A model generated the notes under the pieces. It saw only the letters and a program-made list of their open reading frames with translations, ran no database searches and was not told where the DNA came from. DNA of 64,000 nt, taken from contig RSEE01000098.1 in assembly GCA_003971905.1 (NCBI GenBank), positions 131,501-195,500 of the forward strand. Direction: 5' to 3'. Below are positions 38,833 through 51,374 of this stretch, piece by piece (the first letter of the stretch is position 1; the number at the start of each line of letters is the position of its first letter). This stretch comes from Moniliella sp. 'wahieum' (taxonomy: Eukaryota > Basidiomycota > Moniliellomycetes > Moniliellales > Moniliellaceae). Made by a program: the position numbers and the translations under genes.

Positions 38833-41142
38833 TTACCAGTATAAGCGAGGGCCAGCTAGCGGGCCACGGGCCACAGCAGACGATAGGCGGGTGAGCAATG
38901 AGCACCGTCGGGGCCGGTCGGAGCCTGGCCGCAAGGGTGCAGTGGGGGCTGCGTGCGGGATGGGCGGCTGGATGGGGCGGGGAGGGTTTGGTGGGGCTAG
39001 AGCGGTGCCGCAGAAGGTTGGGGCTGAGCCTGTCCGCGGGCACGGGCGCGGCGCCAGTACGGCCGCGCTGGCGGACAGCAGGAAGCAGGGGATGCACAGC
39101 GCGCTCAGCCGGCCACCAGCACGTACGTCCATCCAGGCCCAAGTGCCGCCAGCACATACTCCACCACGGCCGCTGCCACTGCGCCGAGGCAGCAGCGCCA
39201 CATGTGTTGCATGCCGTCACGCCCGCGCCGGTCCGTCGGCAGGTAGTCCACCAGCATCGTCCTGTGACCGCCATGAACTGCGCAATGGAGATGCCCACCA
39301 GGACAAGCATCGTGATTGGCGCCACGGCCGGCGCATGCGTTTCGATGCACCAGCCAAAGCCCACCTGGCCGCAATCATCAGCGGCACAGCACAGTACAGA
39401 ACAGGCAACCGCGCCTCCTCGAGTGGAAGAGCACATCCACCGTCCCTCATCTGTCCTACCCGCCGCCGTGCTCCGAGCAGCATCCCTGCCTCCATCCCAT
39501 CCGACAGGGAGCAGCTGCTCTTCGCCTCTGCGCCGTCGTCCTCTGGGTCTCTACGCCCTGCCGCCGCTTGGGCTTGGGCTTGGGCTTGCTCTTGCTCGAA
39601 CCGTCGTGCGCGCCGACGATACATCAGTCCAGCAGCCGGCCCGTCGTGACGGAAGCCAAGCCATTCCCCACTCCACACGCGAGGAAGACCAAGCCGGTTC
39701 CATGACCGAATAGCCAATGACACTGAAAGATGCTCGCTACCGGTTGGATCACCATGTAGTAAGTCGCAAATGGGATTGCGTTGCCCAGGAGCATCAAGAG
39801 GACCTCAGGGTAGGCCATGTAGCCACAGGGACGTAGTGTTACGCACCCTGTGCCCCACAATCCGTGCCCGTTCCCACGCCGAAGCGCGTTCCGGCAGCGC
39901 GGGACCGGCGGGCCAGCCGGGCCGCGGCGTGCCTGTGCGCTGCGTCGTGGTGGTCTTGCTGATCAGACCGACCGCCTCGTGGAAGATGGTAGGCGGAGGA
40001 AGGGACCCGTTACCGACGAGCGACGCAGTGTTCTGCCACCGTAGGTTAGTGCCCCATCTATCGTCGTCTCAGTTTGGTAAGGGAGAGGAGGAGAGGAGGA
40101 AAAGGAAGCTTACTCGGGCAAAAGAAATGAGGAGAAAGGCTGACGGAAGCCAAGATGAGGCAAAAGAGAAAGACGACACGCCAATTGAAACGCGAGACCA
40201 GCGCGGCACCCAACAATGGACCAACGCGTCCAGCGCCAAGGTGGCATTCAGCATGCTCATAATCCCGGCTCGATTCGCTGGGACGGTCATGTCACCAATG
40301 GTACCCTGATGGCCAAAAATGTTTTGAGTCAGTCAGCTTGCCCCTCTGCTTTGCGTTGCTTTCCATGTGCCTACACTCCACATAGATGTGACGTACCGCA
40401 CCAAACGCTGACCATGCTCGCTGACCCACCTGCACGACGCGCAGAACGACAAGGCCAGCATACACTGCATGCTGCTCTTCTCCGTCGCGTGGGGCAGGCG
40501 GTAGAGCCCGGCGAGTGACGCCCACATAGACCACAAGACAGAATGTAGATGGGCCGACGACCTAGCGAGTCGGTGAGGCTCCAATGAACAAAGGGCTGAT
40601 CCCTTGCGACAACATGAACGCTACAATCGAAAGATTGATCGACTCGATGGAGGTACGAGGTCCTAGACCAGCAGTCAGTTTTTTCCCTGTCCCCCCACCC
40701 CCAAAGATGAAGAATGGGTAACCCCTCCAACTCTCAACTCTCAACGCTCAACGCTCAACGTACCGCCGCAGCTGTGGGGATGGCAGCTTGGTAAATATTG
40801 ACCGAGATGGGCGAGACGAACGCAGATAGCACGACAACCTTGTTGTTTGTTTGTTTTTAGTTAGTTAGTTGGGAGCTTCCTTGGGGCGGCTTAAGGCTTC
40901 CAGTCCAGCTTCCAGCTTCCAGCTTCCCGCTTCGAGCTTCGCCCAGGTATCGGCCCAAAGAGAAAGACAACAAACGTACAAAAAGATCCAGCGCGATAGT
41001 GCGAACGAAAGATGGTAAGGTTCCTTTGGGGCGCAGGATCCGCGGGGGGACACTTCCGCTCACTGGCAGACTGAACGGAAGCACTTGACCAATATCCTCT
41101 TCCGATGCGGGCGGCAGGGTCGCTGTCCCACGAATCGGGCAT
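38833..41142 (-). CDS. Major facilitator superfamily transporter, DHA1-type
   Basis: Plasma-membrane proton antiporter family (drug or polyamine type). First membrane helix VVLSAFVSPISVNIYQAAIP (40845-40775), ended by a GTACGT donor; helix 2 with INLSIVAFMLSQGISPLFIG and MFS motif A LTDSLGRRPIYI (40590-40545); MTVPANRAGIMSMLNATLAL (40290-40230); a cytosolic loop with VGNGSLPPPTIFHEAVG (40005-39955); AYPEVLLMLLGNAIPFATYYMV (39818-39755); VFLACGVGNGLASVTTGRLLD (39690-39625); a charged loop; and helices ARLPVLYCAVPLMIAA, PITMLVLVGISIAQFMAVTG, AVAAAVVEYVLAALGPGWTYVLV and ALCIPCFLLSASAAV (39420-39070). Several introns and frame changes break the reading. Start (41142) and end are approximate. Substrate unknown. 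Confidence 0.75.
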
Positions 41143-43453
41143 GGCGTCAGGCACGGCAGCCGGCTGGAACAGCTCATGCCGCAGGGAGGCCAAGAACAAG
41201 GCGGAGGGGAGGAGCGCGGCGCGTGAGCTTGAAGCTTGAAGTTTGGAGCTTGAAGACTCTCTCTCCGTTGGCAACCTGAGGAATGGGCGCTGGGCCGGGA
41301 CGAGCTAGGGTGGGTGTGGAGGAAGAGATGAGAGACGGGAGAGGATTGAATATTCGCAGGACCCACGGCACTTGCCACCTCTGCTCCTGCCCACGGAGCT
41401 GCCCTCTCCGCCCAGGGCTCACGCGTCACGCGGCACCCACACACTTTCTGACAGAGGGTGCGCCACGAACGCGAGCAAGCGGCTGGCTCGGACAGGCTCG
41501 GAGGCAGTGCCTGTTCGGTGCCCGTCGCCCGCGCTGGGCTGGGGCCTAGCGGCGCAACGGGCAGGGGACCGTGTGCGTATGCGATGCACGTGGCTAGTGG
41601 GAGTGGCTAGGGGCGCTGCAATGGCAGGGCTGCATCCTGCCCCCTGCCCACGCTGCTCCAGCTCTCCAGATCCGGTATAGCCGGCACCTGGCATGGTGCA
41701 TCGCACCCGCCGCGGCTGGGAGGGGACGACTGCTGAGGTGAGGCCTGAGGCCTGAGGCCACTGAGGCGCTGGGGGACAAGGCGGACAAGGTGAGATCTCA
41801 CCCTCCGATCCCAGGGAAAAGTTTTCAGCTAGTGAGACTGGGAAAGCCAGTGCGGGGCGTGCAGCACACCGGTCCCCGCCCGGCCTTCTCGCACCGCAGC
41901 AGCGAGACCGGGCGAGACAGGCACGGCGGGGGTGTGGAAGCATCAGTCTGAGATCTGAGTACGCCCCACTGAGCCTCAGGCTTCAGCTGAAGCTTCAGCA
42001 GCGGACACATCGGAGATCGGAGATAGTCGAGAGAGAACGGCGGGGGGCGTGTGATGCGATGGAGGCAAACAACGTGCAATCGACCATCTCTCTCGCCATC
42101 CGCTCGCGTTTTTTTCAACTCAAAGCTTAAAGCTTACGCTTAGATTGGTTTGGATTTTGTATGGCTTGAAGCTTGAAGCTTGAAGCTTGACAGTTTAGCC
42201 GCCCGTTTGCGTTGCGCACGGGGGCAGCATCTGCCAGATCCCATTCCCTTCGCTGCATTGGCTTCAGCCAACGGTCTCTCCCCTTTCTTCCCATCCCTTG
42301 CATGCTTGACCCACCACTCAGCCACCAGTGTGGTAGGACATTCCGGGTCGCAAGTGCCATGTGAGCTCCTTAGCGATACTTGTCACGGGCGCGGCCGCCG
42401 CCATTGGGCCCGCCCGCGGGGGCGGCTAGGGGTACAACTATCCCTTTAGTAGAGGTCCGAAACAGGGCGAGAGTCACGGCGTTTACTTCTTTATTGGGAT
42501 GATTGGTGTATCCGGGCCGAACTAGGGACACAGTCGGAGGGGCCTCTGGCGTACTAGCAGAGACGGCTGCAAGTGTGACAAGGCTAACGTATGCAACCGG
42601 CCTGAGCGGTAATAAAACGTAGTAACGTGTCGTTTGCGGTGCTGAGGACGCCGGGAAGGGGCAGCGGCGCACAACCTTGCCAGAGCTGTGGAGCTGGACT
42701 GGGACTGGAGGCGGCGTGGCTGGAAGTGAACCCACCCCGCGGACTAGATTGGTTTCGACGTGGCACGAACAGGGCACACGCGACTTGGTTTTGGACAAGA
42801 AGCTGAGGGGATGCGGGAGCCAGCGCCCGTCAGACAACAGATATATTGACCGTCCTACAACATATTCAATGAACGCATATGAGGCGGGGGGAAAGGAAAA
42901 TGATGCTTTGGAGGGGGAGCAAAAGACGCTACTCCCGAGCGAGAGAACAGGTGGCGCATGTGGAAACCTGCAACCAGCGTGAAGTTATACTGCTTGCAGG
43001 GAGCGTGCAGCCGGTAATGCCCGAAAAGACCTGAGGACATCTCTGTTGGCGGTGCTTCAGCTTGGCCATAAGGCATTCGGTATCAAATGTCGAATGGCGA
43101 GCAGCGGCGCAGCGAGAAGAGGCCCTCAGGGCTGAGTTTTCTAGATGACGATGTACCTATAGCCCGTGCATGAATCCTACAAATGGTTCCGGAGTGGGAA
43201 TGTGAAGGAGAGATAATGTGTTGCTGAAGAGGGACGATCTGTTGTGGTGCATTAGAATTGCCACTCCATCATATTCCCATCAAGGGAGAGGAGGACAATG
43301 CGGAGCAAAAAGAGCAAGAGATAGAACAAGAGAGGATAGACAAAAAGACAAAGAGACGGGTCCAGCTTCCAGCGTCAAGTGGGGGACCCGTTCTCTTTTA
43401 AGCATTAAATCATCAGTGCCCGAAATGTGGTTCCAGCCACAACTATTGGGTAC
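41143..43453. other. Intergenic
   Basis: No supported gene. It holds AAGCTT/TTGAAGC tandems at 41226-41256 and 42161-42190, a run of CTGAGGC units at 41736-41772 and AAGCTTAAAGCTTA (42123-42136). It contains the 3' flank of protease copy 1. Confidence 0.45.
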
Positions 43454-45020
43454 TTAGTCAAGCCGACGCGCTTTCCGCCAACGCAAAGGTGACCGTCGTC
43501 TGCTGGAACAGCGGGTCGCCCACGATCCAGCCCGCGCTGCCCACATCGGCACCGACCACAGCAACAACACGAGCCGTCCGACGCGAGTACCGAACGAGGT
43601 CGTGTCGCCGAGCGGGATGGTCTTGCCGCCAAAGGTGAAGCTCACGTTGGGCTGCTGCGAGCAAGGGTACGTCGCAGTCAACTGGCCCTGCTGGTTGGAC
43701 GTCTTGAGGCCCATCGAAGAGAAGAGCGCCTGCGCATCGCTCGTAGGCGCAACAATCAGCGTCGTGCCCGAGTCGATGATGCCGTTGACCTGGCTCCCGT
43801 TGCCGGAACCGGAGCCGGAACCAGCACCACCAGAGCCGGCACCACCAGAGCCCAGCGCCACCGGATCCAGCGCCACCCGAGCCAGCACCGCCAGAGCCGG
43901 CGCCACCAGAGCCAGCGCTACCAGAGCCGGCGCCGGTCGATCCGAACCACCGTAGGAGCCCGAACCAGCGCCACCAGAGCCAGCACCGGTCGACCCAGAA
44001 CCACACGTAAGAGCCCGAACCCGGGGCCGAAGAGCCCGTCGAGCCCGAGCCGTACGAGCCCGAGCCGTACGAGCCCGAGCCGGAACCGAACTGGCGGCGG
44101 GTCTTACGAGCACGAGCATGGTCCGGGAGAGAAGTCGAGTTGCCGGAAGAGCCGCCGGCTGATGGAGCCGAGACGGACAGTAGGCGGCATTGGTAAACGG
44201 GCGTGTAGGTGGCGCCCTGGCTGGCCGCGCGAGGTAAGCGTAGAACCCTGCTTGCGGACTTCATCTGAAAGCCTGCGCGTCCACCGCGTTGGCCTTGATC
44301 AGGGAGAAGAAGTAGGGCCTTTGCTGGAAGGAGGAGAGCGAGGGGAAAGCCATACCATGATGCCTTGGCTCGAACCTTCGTTGTTAATGAACTGTTGCTG
44401 CGAAAGCCCAATGTACGGTTGGCCGTCAGACCGCCAATGTCAGCTTGTCCGAGTAGACTCACCCGAGGCGGTGGTGCCGTCGCCGTACGAGTCCTGGAAG
44501 GTGGTGTGGGTGTCCTTCGAGCTGCTCGACTGGACGGCGTGTAGGCCGAGGGGTGTTGACGAGCGTGTCGGACGAACCAGTGTCGAAGTCTGGTCCAGAA
44601 ATTGTCATGTCAGTGTCGGGATATAAAGCGGAGAATAGGGAGAGGTAAACGTACCAATGGGAATCTGCTGCACAGGCGTGCCGAAGCCAATGTTGCCACC
44701 CACAGCTGGGTTCTCCGTGTCGGTGAGCGACACGCTTCCCGTTCCACGGCGCTGGGCGGAGAAGAGAAAGAAGGGCGTCCATAGCATGCTTGGAGCCGTG
44801 TTGGCCTCGTAGGCCTTCATGTTGCGGACATACTTGGCCCGCAGGTGGTCGACTTCCTTGGCGATCTTCTCGTACGACACATGGCCATTCGAATCGAGAA
44901 GGTTGCCACGGTCGCACGCTTCATGGGGATTTCTTGGGTCGTGACGGCAGTAGGCTGAGCGGACACGGCCAGCGCGCCGAGCAGAGCGGAAAGAGCGAGG
45001 AAGTTGGAAGTAAGGTGCAT
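43454..45020 (-). CDS. Secreted pepsin-like aspartic protease, copy 1
   Basis: A1-family endopeptidase. Signal peptide MHLTSNFLALSALLGALAVSA; propeptide with EIPMKR (Kex2-type end); first catalytic motif DFDTGSSDT just after the intron (about 44588-44562); second motif IIDSGTTLIVAPT (43780-43742); C-terminal lobe CSQQPNVSFTFGGKTIP, GWIVGDPLFQQTTVTF. Between the lobes sits a basic site (ARARKTRRQFG) followed by a Gly/Ser/Tyr then Ala-Gly-Ser repeat linker (about 44100-43800). Intron 44590-44654 (GTACGT...CCAG). The stop is at 43454 once a one-base T-run deletion at 43460 is allowed for. Nearly identical to copy 2 at 58031-59595, in inverted orientation. About 400-430 residues, usual for the family plus linker. 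Confidence 0.9.
43800..44110 (-). repeat. Gly/Ala/Ser linker repeats in protease copy 1
   Basis: Degenerate 9-15 bp units (on the minus strand GGTGCTGGCTCTG-like) encode Ala-Gly-Ser-Gly-Gly tracts after a few Ser-Tyr-Gly-Ser-Gly units. Copy number and frame shift relative to copy 2. Confidence 0.8.
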
Positions 45021-46657
45021 GATGGTCGTTAGTGGAAGGCCGTTGGGCGAGGAGGAGGGGGGGGGGGATGTGATGTGGGTGGTGAAAAGAAAAGATGAGA
45101 AGCAGGCAAAATTGCGAGTTTAGTAGGATTTGGTTCCCGAGATGGAAGGCGCACACTCACATCTCGCAGTCGCTAGCACATGTGTACGTGTACAGATCAG
45201 AGGAACTAAACGCATGGCCCTTGCTCGCAGCCACGCCGGCCAAACGCTCTGGAACACATGAGCATTTGCATCTCTCCCCGAGGATTGATCGAGGAGCGAC
45301 TGCGAGCACCTGGTGCGCGAGCCCCACAAAAGCGCCCCTCTGTGCCGAATGCCTACATGAACTTCTGGGTATCTGTCTTGCTCGTCGAGTGCGCCATGTG
45401 GTGCGTCGAGGCGAGCCTGTGAGGTGCGAGGAGGCTATAAGGCCGAGCAGGCAGGGTGGACTTTGCCTGCTCTCACGTGGTATGCTGGTTTGATAGTGCC
45501 GCTGCCAGTAACCTTAACGATGTCGTGGCGAGGAGGAGGGGGTGGGGGGGGGGCGGGTCAGCGCAACGTTTCAGATGCCAATCTACTGTGCGGGCTGTGG
45601 GACGCGCTGTGGAGGGGACGAGAGAGGGGGCGCAAAGGCAGCAGACCCAGTGGTGGATCGTAACACGCGGAACACATGGTGTACTGCCAGTGCTCCCCAC
45701 CTCGGATCTCAGAATCGAAGACGAGCCGCCCCGCAGGGTTCTCTCCTGTGCTGAGTTACTAGTGCCTAGTGTCGACACGTTGACATGGCATGTGGCTGAG
45801 CCTCCTCTGCGCGATGGCAACCATGCGTGCGGCTGCAATTAAAATTGGCAGCGGATCAAGAGGCACTGGCGCTGTGTGCTGCCCGCCATATGTTGTTCCG
45901 TACCACATGCGCACTGCTCGCACGAGCGAGTCGCGCGAGGAGCAGAATGCATGTTGCATCGCCTCCCTCGGCCATCCATCCCAGGCCACCCCAGGCCATC
46001 CCGCATGGTCTACCCGGGCTCCCACTCGCGGTGGAAAAATATTACGCCCGAAAGGGGTTCATCGACATTGAGCGCATTGAGCACAACCTAATTCGACCGC
46101 AATCTTCATATGGATCTGAGCTAGCGTCTCACTGTGATGAGCTGTGCTGCTGGCGAGACATGCGCCTGTGCCACATTCAAAACGTTCAATTCGCATCGAT
46201 CTCATCAATGTGTTGACTAGCTCTGGACTTGGGGTTCACATTCACACACGGCATGAGCGTGGAGCGCCACCAGCCGTTTCCTGAGCACGAAGACGAGTGG
46301 CCCAGTCCTAGTCTCAGGCCTCACTAGTCACTACTACAGTCGCAGTCACATGCATCGCATGTGCCCCCCCCCCCCCACAGAGGAAAAGTGAAGAAAACGT
46401 CCGACTTTTGAGCATCTGCGGCAGCGCAGCGAGTCGAGGGTATGAGAAAAAGCAAACTATTGCCTCAATAATATAGGAGGACGCGATGGACGGCGGTGGG
46501 TGGGTGGTGGGGGGTTAAACCAGTCTGTTGGAGTATGGTGTGGCATGTGGCCTGTGGCCTGTGACATACATGACATGTGATGCATGTGACACTACTTGGC
46601 GTGGTGCAAGATGCGTGATGCTATGAAGCTTGAAGCTTGATCGATGATCGGCCACCA
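45021..46657. other. Upstream of protease copy 1, otherwise empty
   Basis: Promoter side of protease copy 1 up to about 45150, including a G-run at 45059-45067. No gene beyond that. C-run at 46364-46376. ACATGT/ATGCAT units at 46563-46591 and an AAGCTTGAAGCTTGATCGATGATCG composite at 46626-46650. Confidence 0.45.
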
Positions 46658-46812
46658 CTGGTCACCGGTTACCGGTAACCGGTAATTAATTACCGTAGCC
46701 GGAACTGGCTACCGAGTTCCGAGACACACGCCCACGGGATTGGTTACCGGTTACCGGCCGTTACCGGCCAGTTACCGCTTACCGGTTACCGCTTGCGCTT
46801 ACCGCTTACCGT
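46658..46812. repeat. Cluster of GGTTACCGG palindromic units
   Basis: About twelve copies of (G)GTTACCG/ACCGGT-type units occur within 155 bp, many overlapping in both orientations (GGTTACCGGTAACCGG). Separated by short CCGGCC spacers. No coding capacity. The densest example of the palindromic tandem motifs found across the window. Confidence 0.85.
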
Positions 46813-49312
46813 CGCGTCTCGCTAACCTTTCCTCTTCAGTCTCCCTGTTGCATTCAAGCTCAGAACTAGCCGCGTCAGGAATTTACATGTTACAAGAAGC
46901 GATCTCTGACTGCTTCCGTCCGGCACAGGTGAGCTTCCTGCTCTCTCTCTTTCTGTTCTCTTCCTACTTCTGGCAGGAGCATACAAGAAAGCTATTCTCA
47001 TGTTTCCGCCCTGCACAGTGCAATCGTCCTTAGCTTCGTAGCGTAGCTAATACTTCTCAGTTAAACGTGTCAACGGACAACTGCGAAAATGGGCTCTCAC
47101 CGGAGTGACCTATCATCGTGTTCGCCCATCGATCGCCCAGTGTATACTAATAGTGCTTCGCCCTAGCCCCATTCTTTCAAGGGTAGCTGGACCTTAATAC
47201 GTTCTAGACCTCCTGTTTCCCCCCCCTGTTTGTCTATTCCTTTTCGTTCTCCGTTGAGCCAGCTTGGAATGATGTCTTCTCCGTCTCCGAGGTGTATATC
47301 TCCTCCTCTCCACTCGAAAAATATGATCCTCATCTTTTTCCCAACCTCATCATCTGTTAAAAATAGAGCCCCGCCTCTGGTTGACCACTCCTCTTAACTA
47401 CGCCACGTCTCATTGTTGCGTCCATTTCATTGACAGAGCTTAAGGCTGGGACAGGGGAACGCTACGTCTAAACCTAACCGGTTCTTCGTTGTTCTACGTT
47501 TGGGTACCGACTACGGACGCTTTAGCGTTCTTGAGAGCAGTGGCGGATATGTGAATTCAGTAGACAAACCACCTTGCGTGGCTCCAATTTGCCATTCAAG
47601 GGTTTCTGCCCAAACAAACGATGCGCTGACAGATGTGTGGGGTTCCCGTCACCTCGGGTCCCACACCATGACTGAAGAGGTACTAGTATGAGAAGCGGCA
47701 AAGATATCGCTTAAATCCACATTACTACTAGGAAAGCGATGCGTACTGACCATCGAGTGGTGAGACCAAGAGGTTCCTGAGGATCAGGAATGAAGCGAGA
47801 CCACACTGGTATACGAGAGTGTCGCACCGCCTTTCGAAGGCACGGAAAAGGTTCTGCTACGATTGTTAGACCAAGCAACAGGAGAGAATGCCGCGACAAG
47901 AACGACAATTCCTGTGATCGCACCTTAGAACCTTTCTGTCTTCCCCCTGGTTATGACGACGCGAGGATACACCACCCTAAGGGCGAGTAAGATGAGTACG
48001 ACGGAGCAACACACTGGATGAAACTTAATGTGTCTTAATGGAGATGGTTGACCGCTCGCGGATGTCTGCCACGCTCATTGATGTCCACGTGCGCTATTGC
48101 CTCTCCGGTTTGGAACCGAATGGCGAACGCAAGAGGGTCCATACCTTCTGGCGGCTTCTCTGGTTTCTGAACGAGTTTTCGACACCACAAAAAAAACACG
48201 CTGGATGAGCAGGTCGGTTTAGGCATAGCATTTCATTGACCAAGTCTCAACCCTGCAGATGGTATACTATGACTGCAACAGAGATCTAGAGGGATATAAG
48301 AAACGATTCTTGCGCGCCGGACTCGCTCATGTCATCCTATGTTTACTGACAGCTCTCGTACCCGCCCAATTAGGAGGCCAATGGTGTATGTTTCCCAGCA
48401 GATAAGCCCCCTTTCCGCACCCCTAGCTCCCCGCAATTGTATTACAACTGTGGCGAATATTAGGAAGGTTGGATATCGCATTGCCGGTTCCGCTTACCAC
48501 GGCTGAATCGTGTCTCCCGTGGGGGTATACTGTGGCTGTGTGTGGCTGCAGCCCACAACCCACGTATACTCTGTCTGATCCCAGAAAGGCGAGAAATAAT
48601 ACGGAAAACGTCACCGCGTCATGACGGATTGCCATTTTGGGCGGCTTCTATTATTAGCTTTTCTGGACCATATCCTGAGCTGGTCCACCACACGAGCGCT
48701 GTCCCTTCCAACGCCGCGCGAGCCTCTTCGGCTCCCCTTGTTTGTACTATGCCGGGGCTAAAATCCGTGGCCCTCGGAGAAGGGGCAGCAGAGAGAGAGC
48801 ACAGCGACTGCAAACAAGAGAGGGGGTGTTTTTGGATCCGCTCTGAGATCTAGATCTGATCAATGATCCGAATGTGTTGCGATACACCTATTAAGAGTAC
48901 GCCTGACCAATGACCTACCTGGGCTTCGGGCGCCAGGCCCCAGGCCGCGTCCTACGAAGATGGGGTGATGTTCCATGAGCGGTGACCGGAACCAAGCCAC
49001 AGTGGCGCTGTGCCCCGAGAGCGGTGATGATGCGTGACACAATCGGCAGCGGAGGCGGGCACGAGGGCGCAGGCGGGCGTGGGTCCCGTCGGCGTCTGCC
49101 GCGCCACCAGCCCAAACTGGCCCGCTTGGATCCGGCCCGGGCGCAGACGGCCGAGAGCTGGCCCGCAGCTGACACACGCCCAGCTCACGCGTCATGCCGC
49201 CGCCTCGCCGCGCCCGTCCACACGCGCTTATAAGCCGCCCGTCCCAGCCACCCCGGCCTTGTCCTGCCCGCCTCGCCCTCCGCCCCTCCACCCCTCCCTT
49301 GGCCTGCACACC
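46813..49312. other. Gene-poor AT-richer stretch
   Basis: No supported gene. A minus-strand fragment at 48035-48160 (VQKPEKPPEGMDPLAFAIRF) looks protein-like but is short and isolated. The final 300 bp are GC-rich and are the likely promoter of the dehydrogenase fusion gene. Confidence 0.45.
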
Positions 49313-51155
49313 ATGCCGCTTCCCTCGATCGCCGGCCGTCCAGTGACCATCATTGGCGCTGGAACGCTCGGCCGCCGCATGGCGCTCATGTGGATGACCC
49401 GTGGCGGCACCGTCAACCTCTAGTACGCATGCCCGGCCTTGCCCTGCGTGCGGACGCGTCCCTAACCCTCGTCTGCGCAGCGACCCCTCCTCCTCCCAGC
49501 TGCAGTCGGCCCAGAAGTACGCGCTCGCGCGCTTCCAAGCGCCATTTCCGACCACGTCCCCGGCGGCTCCCCCGGCAAGCTCAACCTGTTCAACCAGTCT
49601 CTTCCCTCGGTTGCCTTGGCCGACTCTTGGATGGTGATTGAGGCGGTGCCCGAGGAGATCCAGCTGAAGCACAAGGTGCTCAGCAGCATCAGCGCTGCCT
49701 CCCCTACGGATGCGATCATCGCCAGCGAATCCTCCCCTTCTCGGGTGCCGAGCTGCTTGATGCCATCCCCAGCTCGCATAGCTCCCAGTTCCTTAGCACG
49801 CACTACTATTTGCCTCCGGAAATCAACCTCCTGGAGATTATGCCCAACTCTGCGACCGACAAGGACATCGCTCCCTTCCTTGCCAAGGTTGCTGCCGAGC
49901 ACGGACTCAAGCCGATTCAGGTCAAGAAGGATTCGGTTGGCTTGTTGGCAACCGGGTATGGGCAGCGATCAAGCGCGAGGCACTCAAGGTTGCCGCCGAG
50001 GGCGTCAGCACACCGGCCGACATTGACACTGACTGCACTGAACCAGTTTGTTCCGGGGCTCAAACCCTTTGCTCTGATGGACAAGGTGGGACTCAACACG
50101 GTGCTGGATGTGGAAAAGCATTACCAAGCTGTCTACCCCAGTCTTGCCAAGGACTATGGCGATGCGCTTTCATATGTCGATGCGAAGGTGCAAAAGAACG
50201 AGTTGGGCTGGTCGACGGACAAGGGCTTCTTTGACTACGTTCCTCTCGACAAGCAGAAGCACATTCTTGTTCTCGACATTACAAGGGCTATGCAGCCCGT
50301 CGCTCCCTCGACGGCCGCCAAACCGAATACATTTCCCAAAATCTCCACATGCCCGATGGCGTGGTGGCCGCGCCCGATGGCTCGGTCTTTGTGGGGTGCA
50401 TGGGCGCGGTGCCAGCAGAGGAGGATGGGTACCTGGTCCGTGTCTTCCCACCCACCGAAGAAGGCGGGGAATGGACGACCAAGGTGATTGTCCCCAGGGC
50501 ATTGCGTTTACGCCCAAGCGGGCCCGGACGAGAAGCGCGAAAAGCTTTACTGGTCCGACCGTGAGGGCGGCCGGGTGTGGCGGTCCAACTACGACGGTTC
50601 GGAGGTGGAGATCCTGTTCCAAACCGTGCCCGACGGCACTGCGCGCCCATCCCGGACCAGACCAAGCACTGTGTCGGCTGCACGGTGGACAGCGAAAAGG
50701 GCTGGGTGTATTGGACGCTCAAGGCCCCGCGCGCGGCGGCCACGGCTCCATTCTTCGTGCGCCCATTGACCAAAAGGGCGTGCATCCATTTGAGCGCAAG
50801 GACATTGAGGTCTTGTATGAAAACCTGCCGGAACCCATCGACCTGCACTTGGCCGAGGGCGGCAAGCGGCTCTACTGGACCGACCGTGGCGTTGGCGGCT
50901 TGTTCACCGCGCTTGTTCCGGAACAGTTGACCCCCAGCACGACGGCGACATCAAGGAGGCCCCCAAGTTGCTCTCTACCATTTCCACCAGACCATCGGCC
51001 TCACCGTCGACGAAGAGGCCGGCTACATTTATGTGGCTGACCTGGGTGGCGCCGTGTGCCGCACCAACCTGGATGGCTCGGACAAGATCCGCGTCCGGTC
51101 AACGGACATCAACGTGTACACGGGCCTGGCTCTCCAGCTGCCTCCATCTAATTAA
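49313..51155 (+). CDS. 3-hydroxyacyl-CoA dehydrogenase fused to a YWTD-type beta-propeller
   Basis: The N-terminal half is a 3-hydroxyacyl-CoA dehydrogenase: NAD-binding VTIIGAGTLGRRMALMW (49343-49393), then YD after a 57-nt intron (49423-49479, GTACGC...GCAG), MVIEAVPEEIQLKHKVL (49631), STHYYLPPEINLLEIMPN (49795-49850), HGLKPIQVKKDSVGLLA, and the C-terminal helical part NQFVPGLKPFALMDKVGLNTV. The same reading then runs through HILVLDI into a propeller-like half: NLHMPDGVVAAPDGSVFVGC (50343), KLYWSDREGGRVWRSNYDGS (50540-50600), GWVYWTLKAP (50701), RLYWTDRGVGGLF (50869), GYIYVADLGGAVCRTNLDGS (51022-51080), stop at 51155. YW(S/T)D repeats are typical of LDL-receptor-type six-bladed propellers. 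Frame changes occur near 49545, 49730, 49955, 50010, 50285, 50500, 50640 and 50940. The fusion point has no stop, start or promoter-like gap, so a single polypeptide of about 590 residues is likely. Confidence 0.75.
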
Positions 51156-51374
51156 TCAGCCTGCCTGCCTGGCTGACGGGGTTGTTTGTGTCTTGATAAT
51201 AATCGTCCATCGCGTTGCCATTCATACCATGTGTAGTTTGGAACCGTGGAAGGTGCCCCGTATGGCTTGCTTGTAAACAGGGACTCGGGAATGGTAATGG
51301 GCTATTGCCTCGTGTCAGTTTTCTTGTCCCAGGTTGAGATGGCAGAACATTAACCGAGCGAGAAAAGACGCAGT

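Noticed and set aside
34296-45020. Secondary-metabolite gene cluster (dioxygenase, MFS transporter, protease)
   Set aside because: No backbone enzyme (PKS, NRPS, terpene cyclase), the genes are far apart, and housekeeping genes surround them.
48035-48226. Protein-like fragment with PPEGMDPLAFAIRFQTGE
   Set aside because: Only 63 codons, isolated in gene-poor DNA, no adjoining exon that could be joined; insufficient to call a gene or an ankyrin-like repeat.
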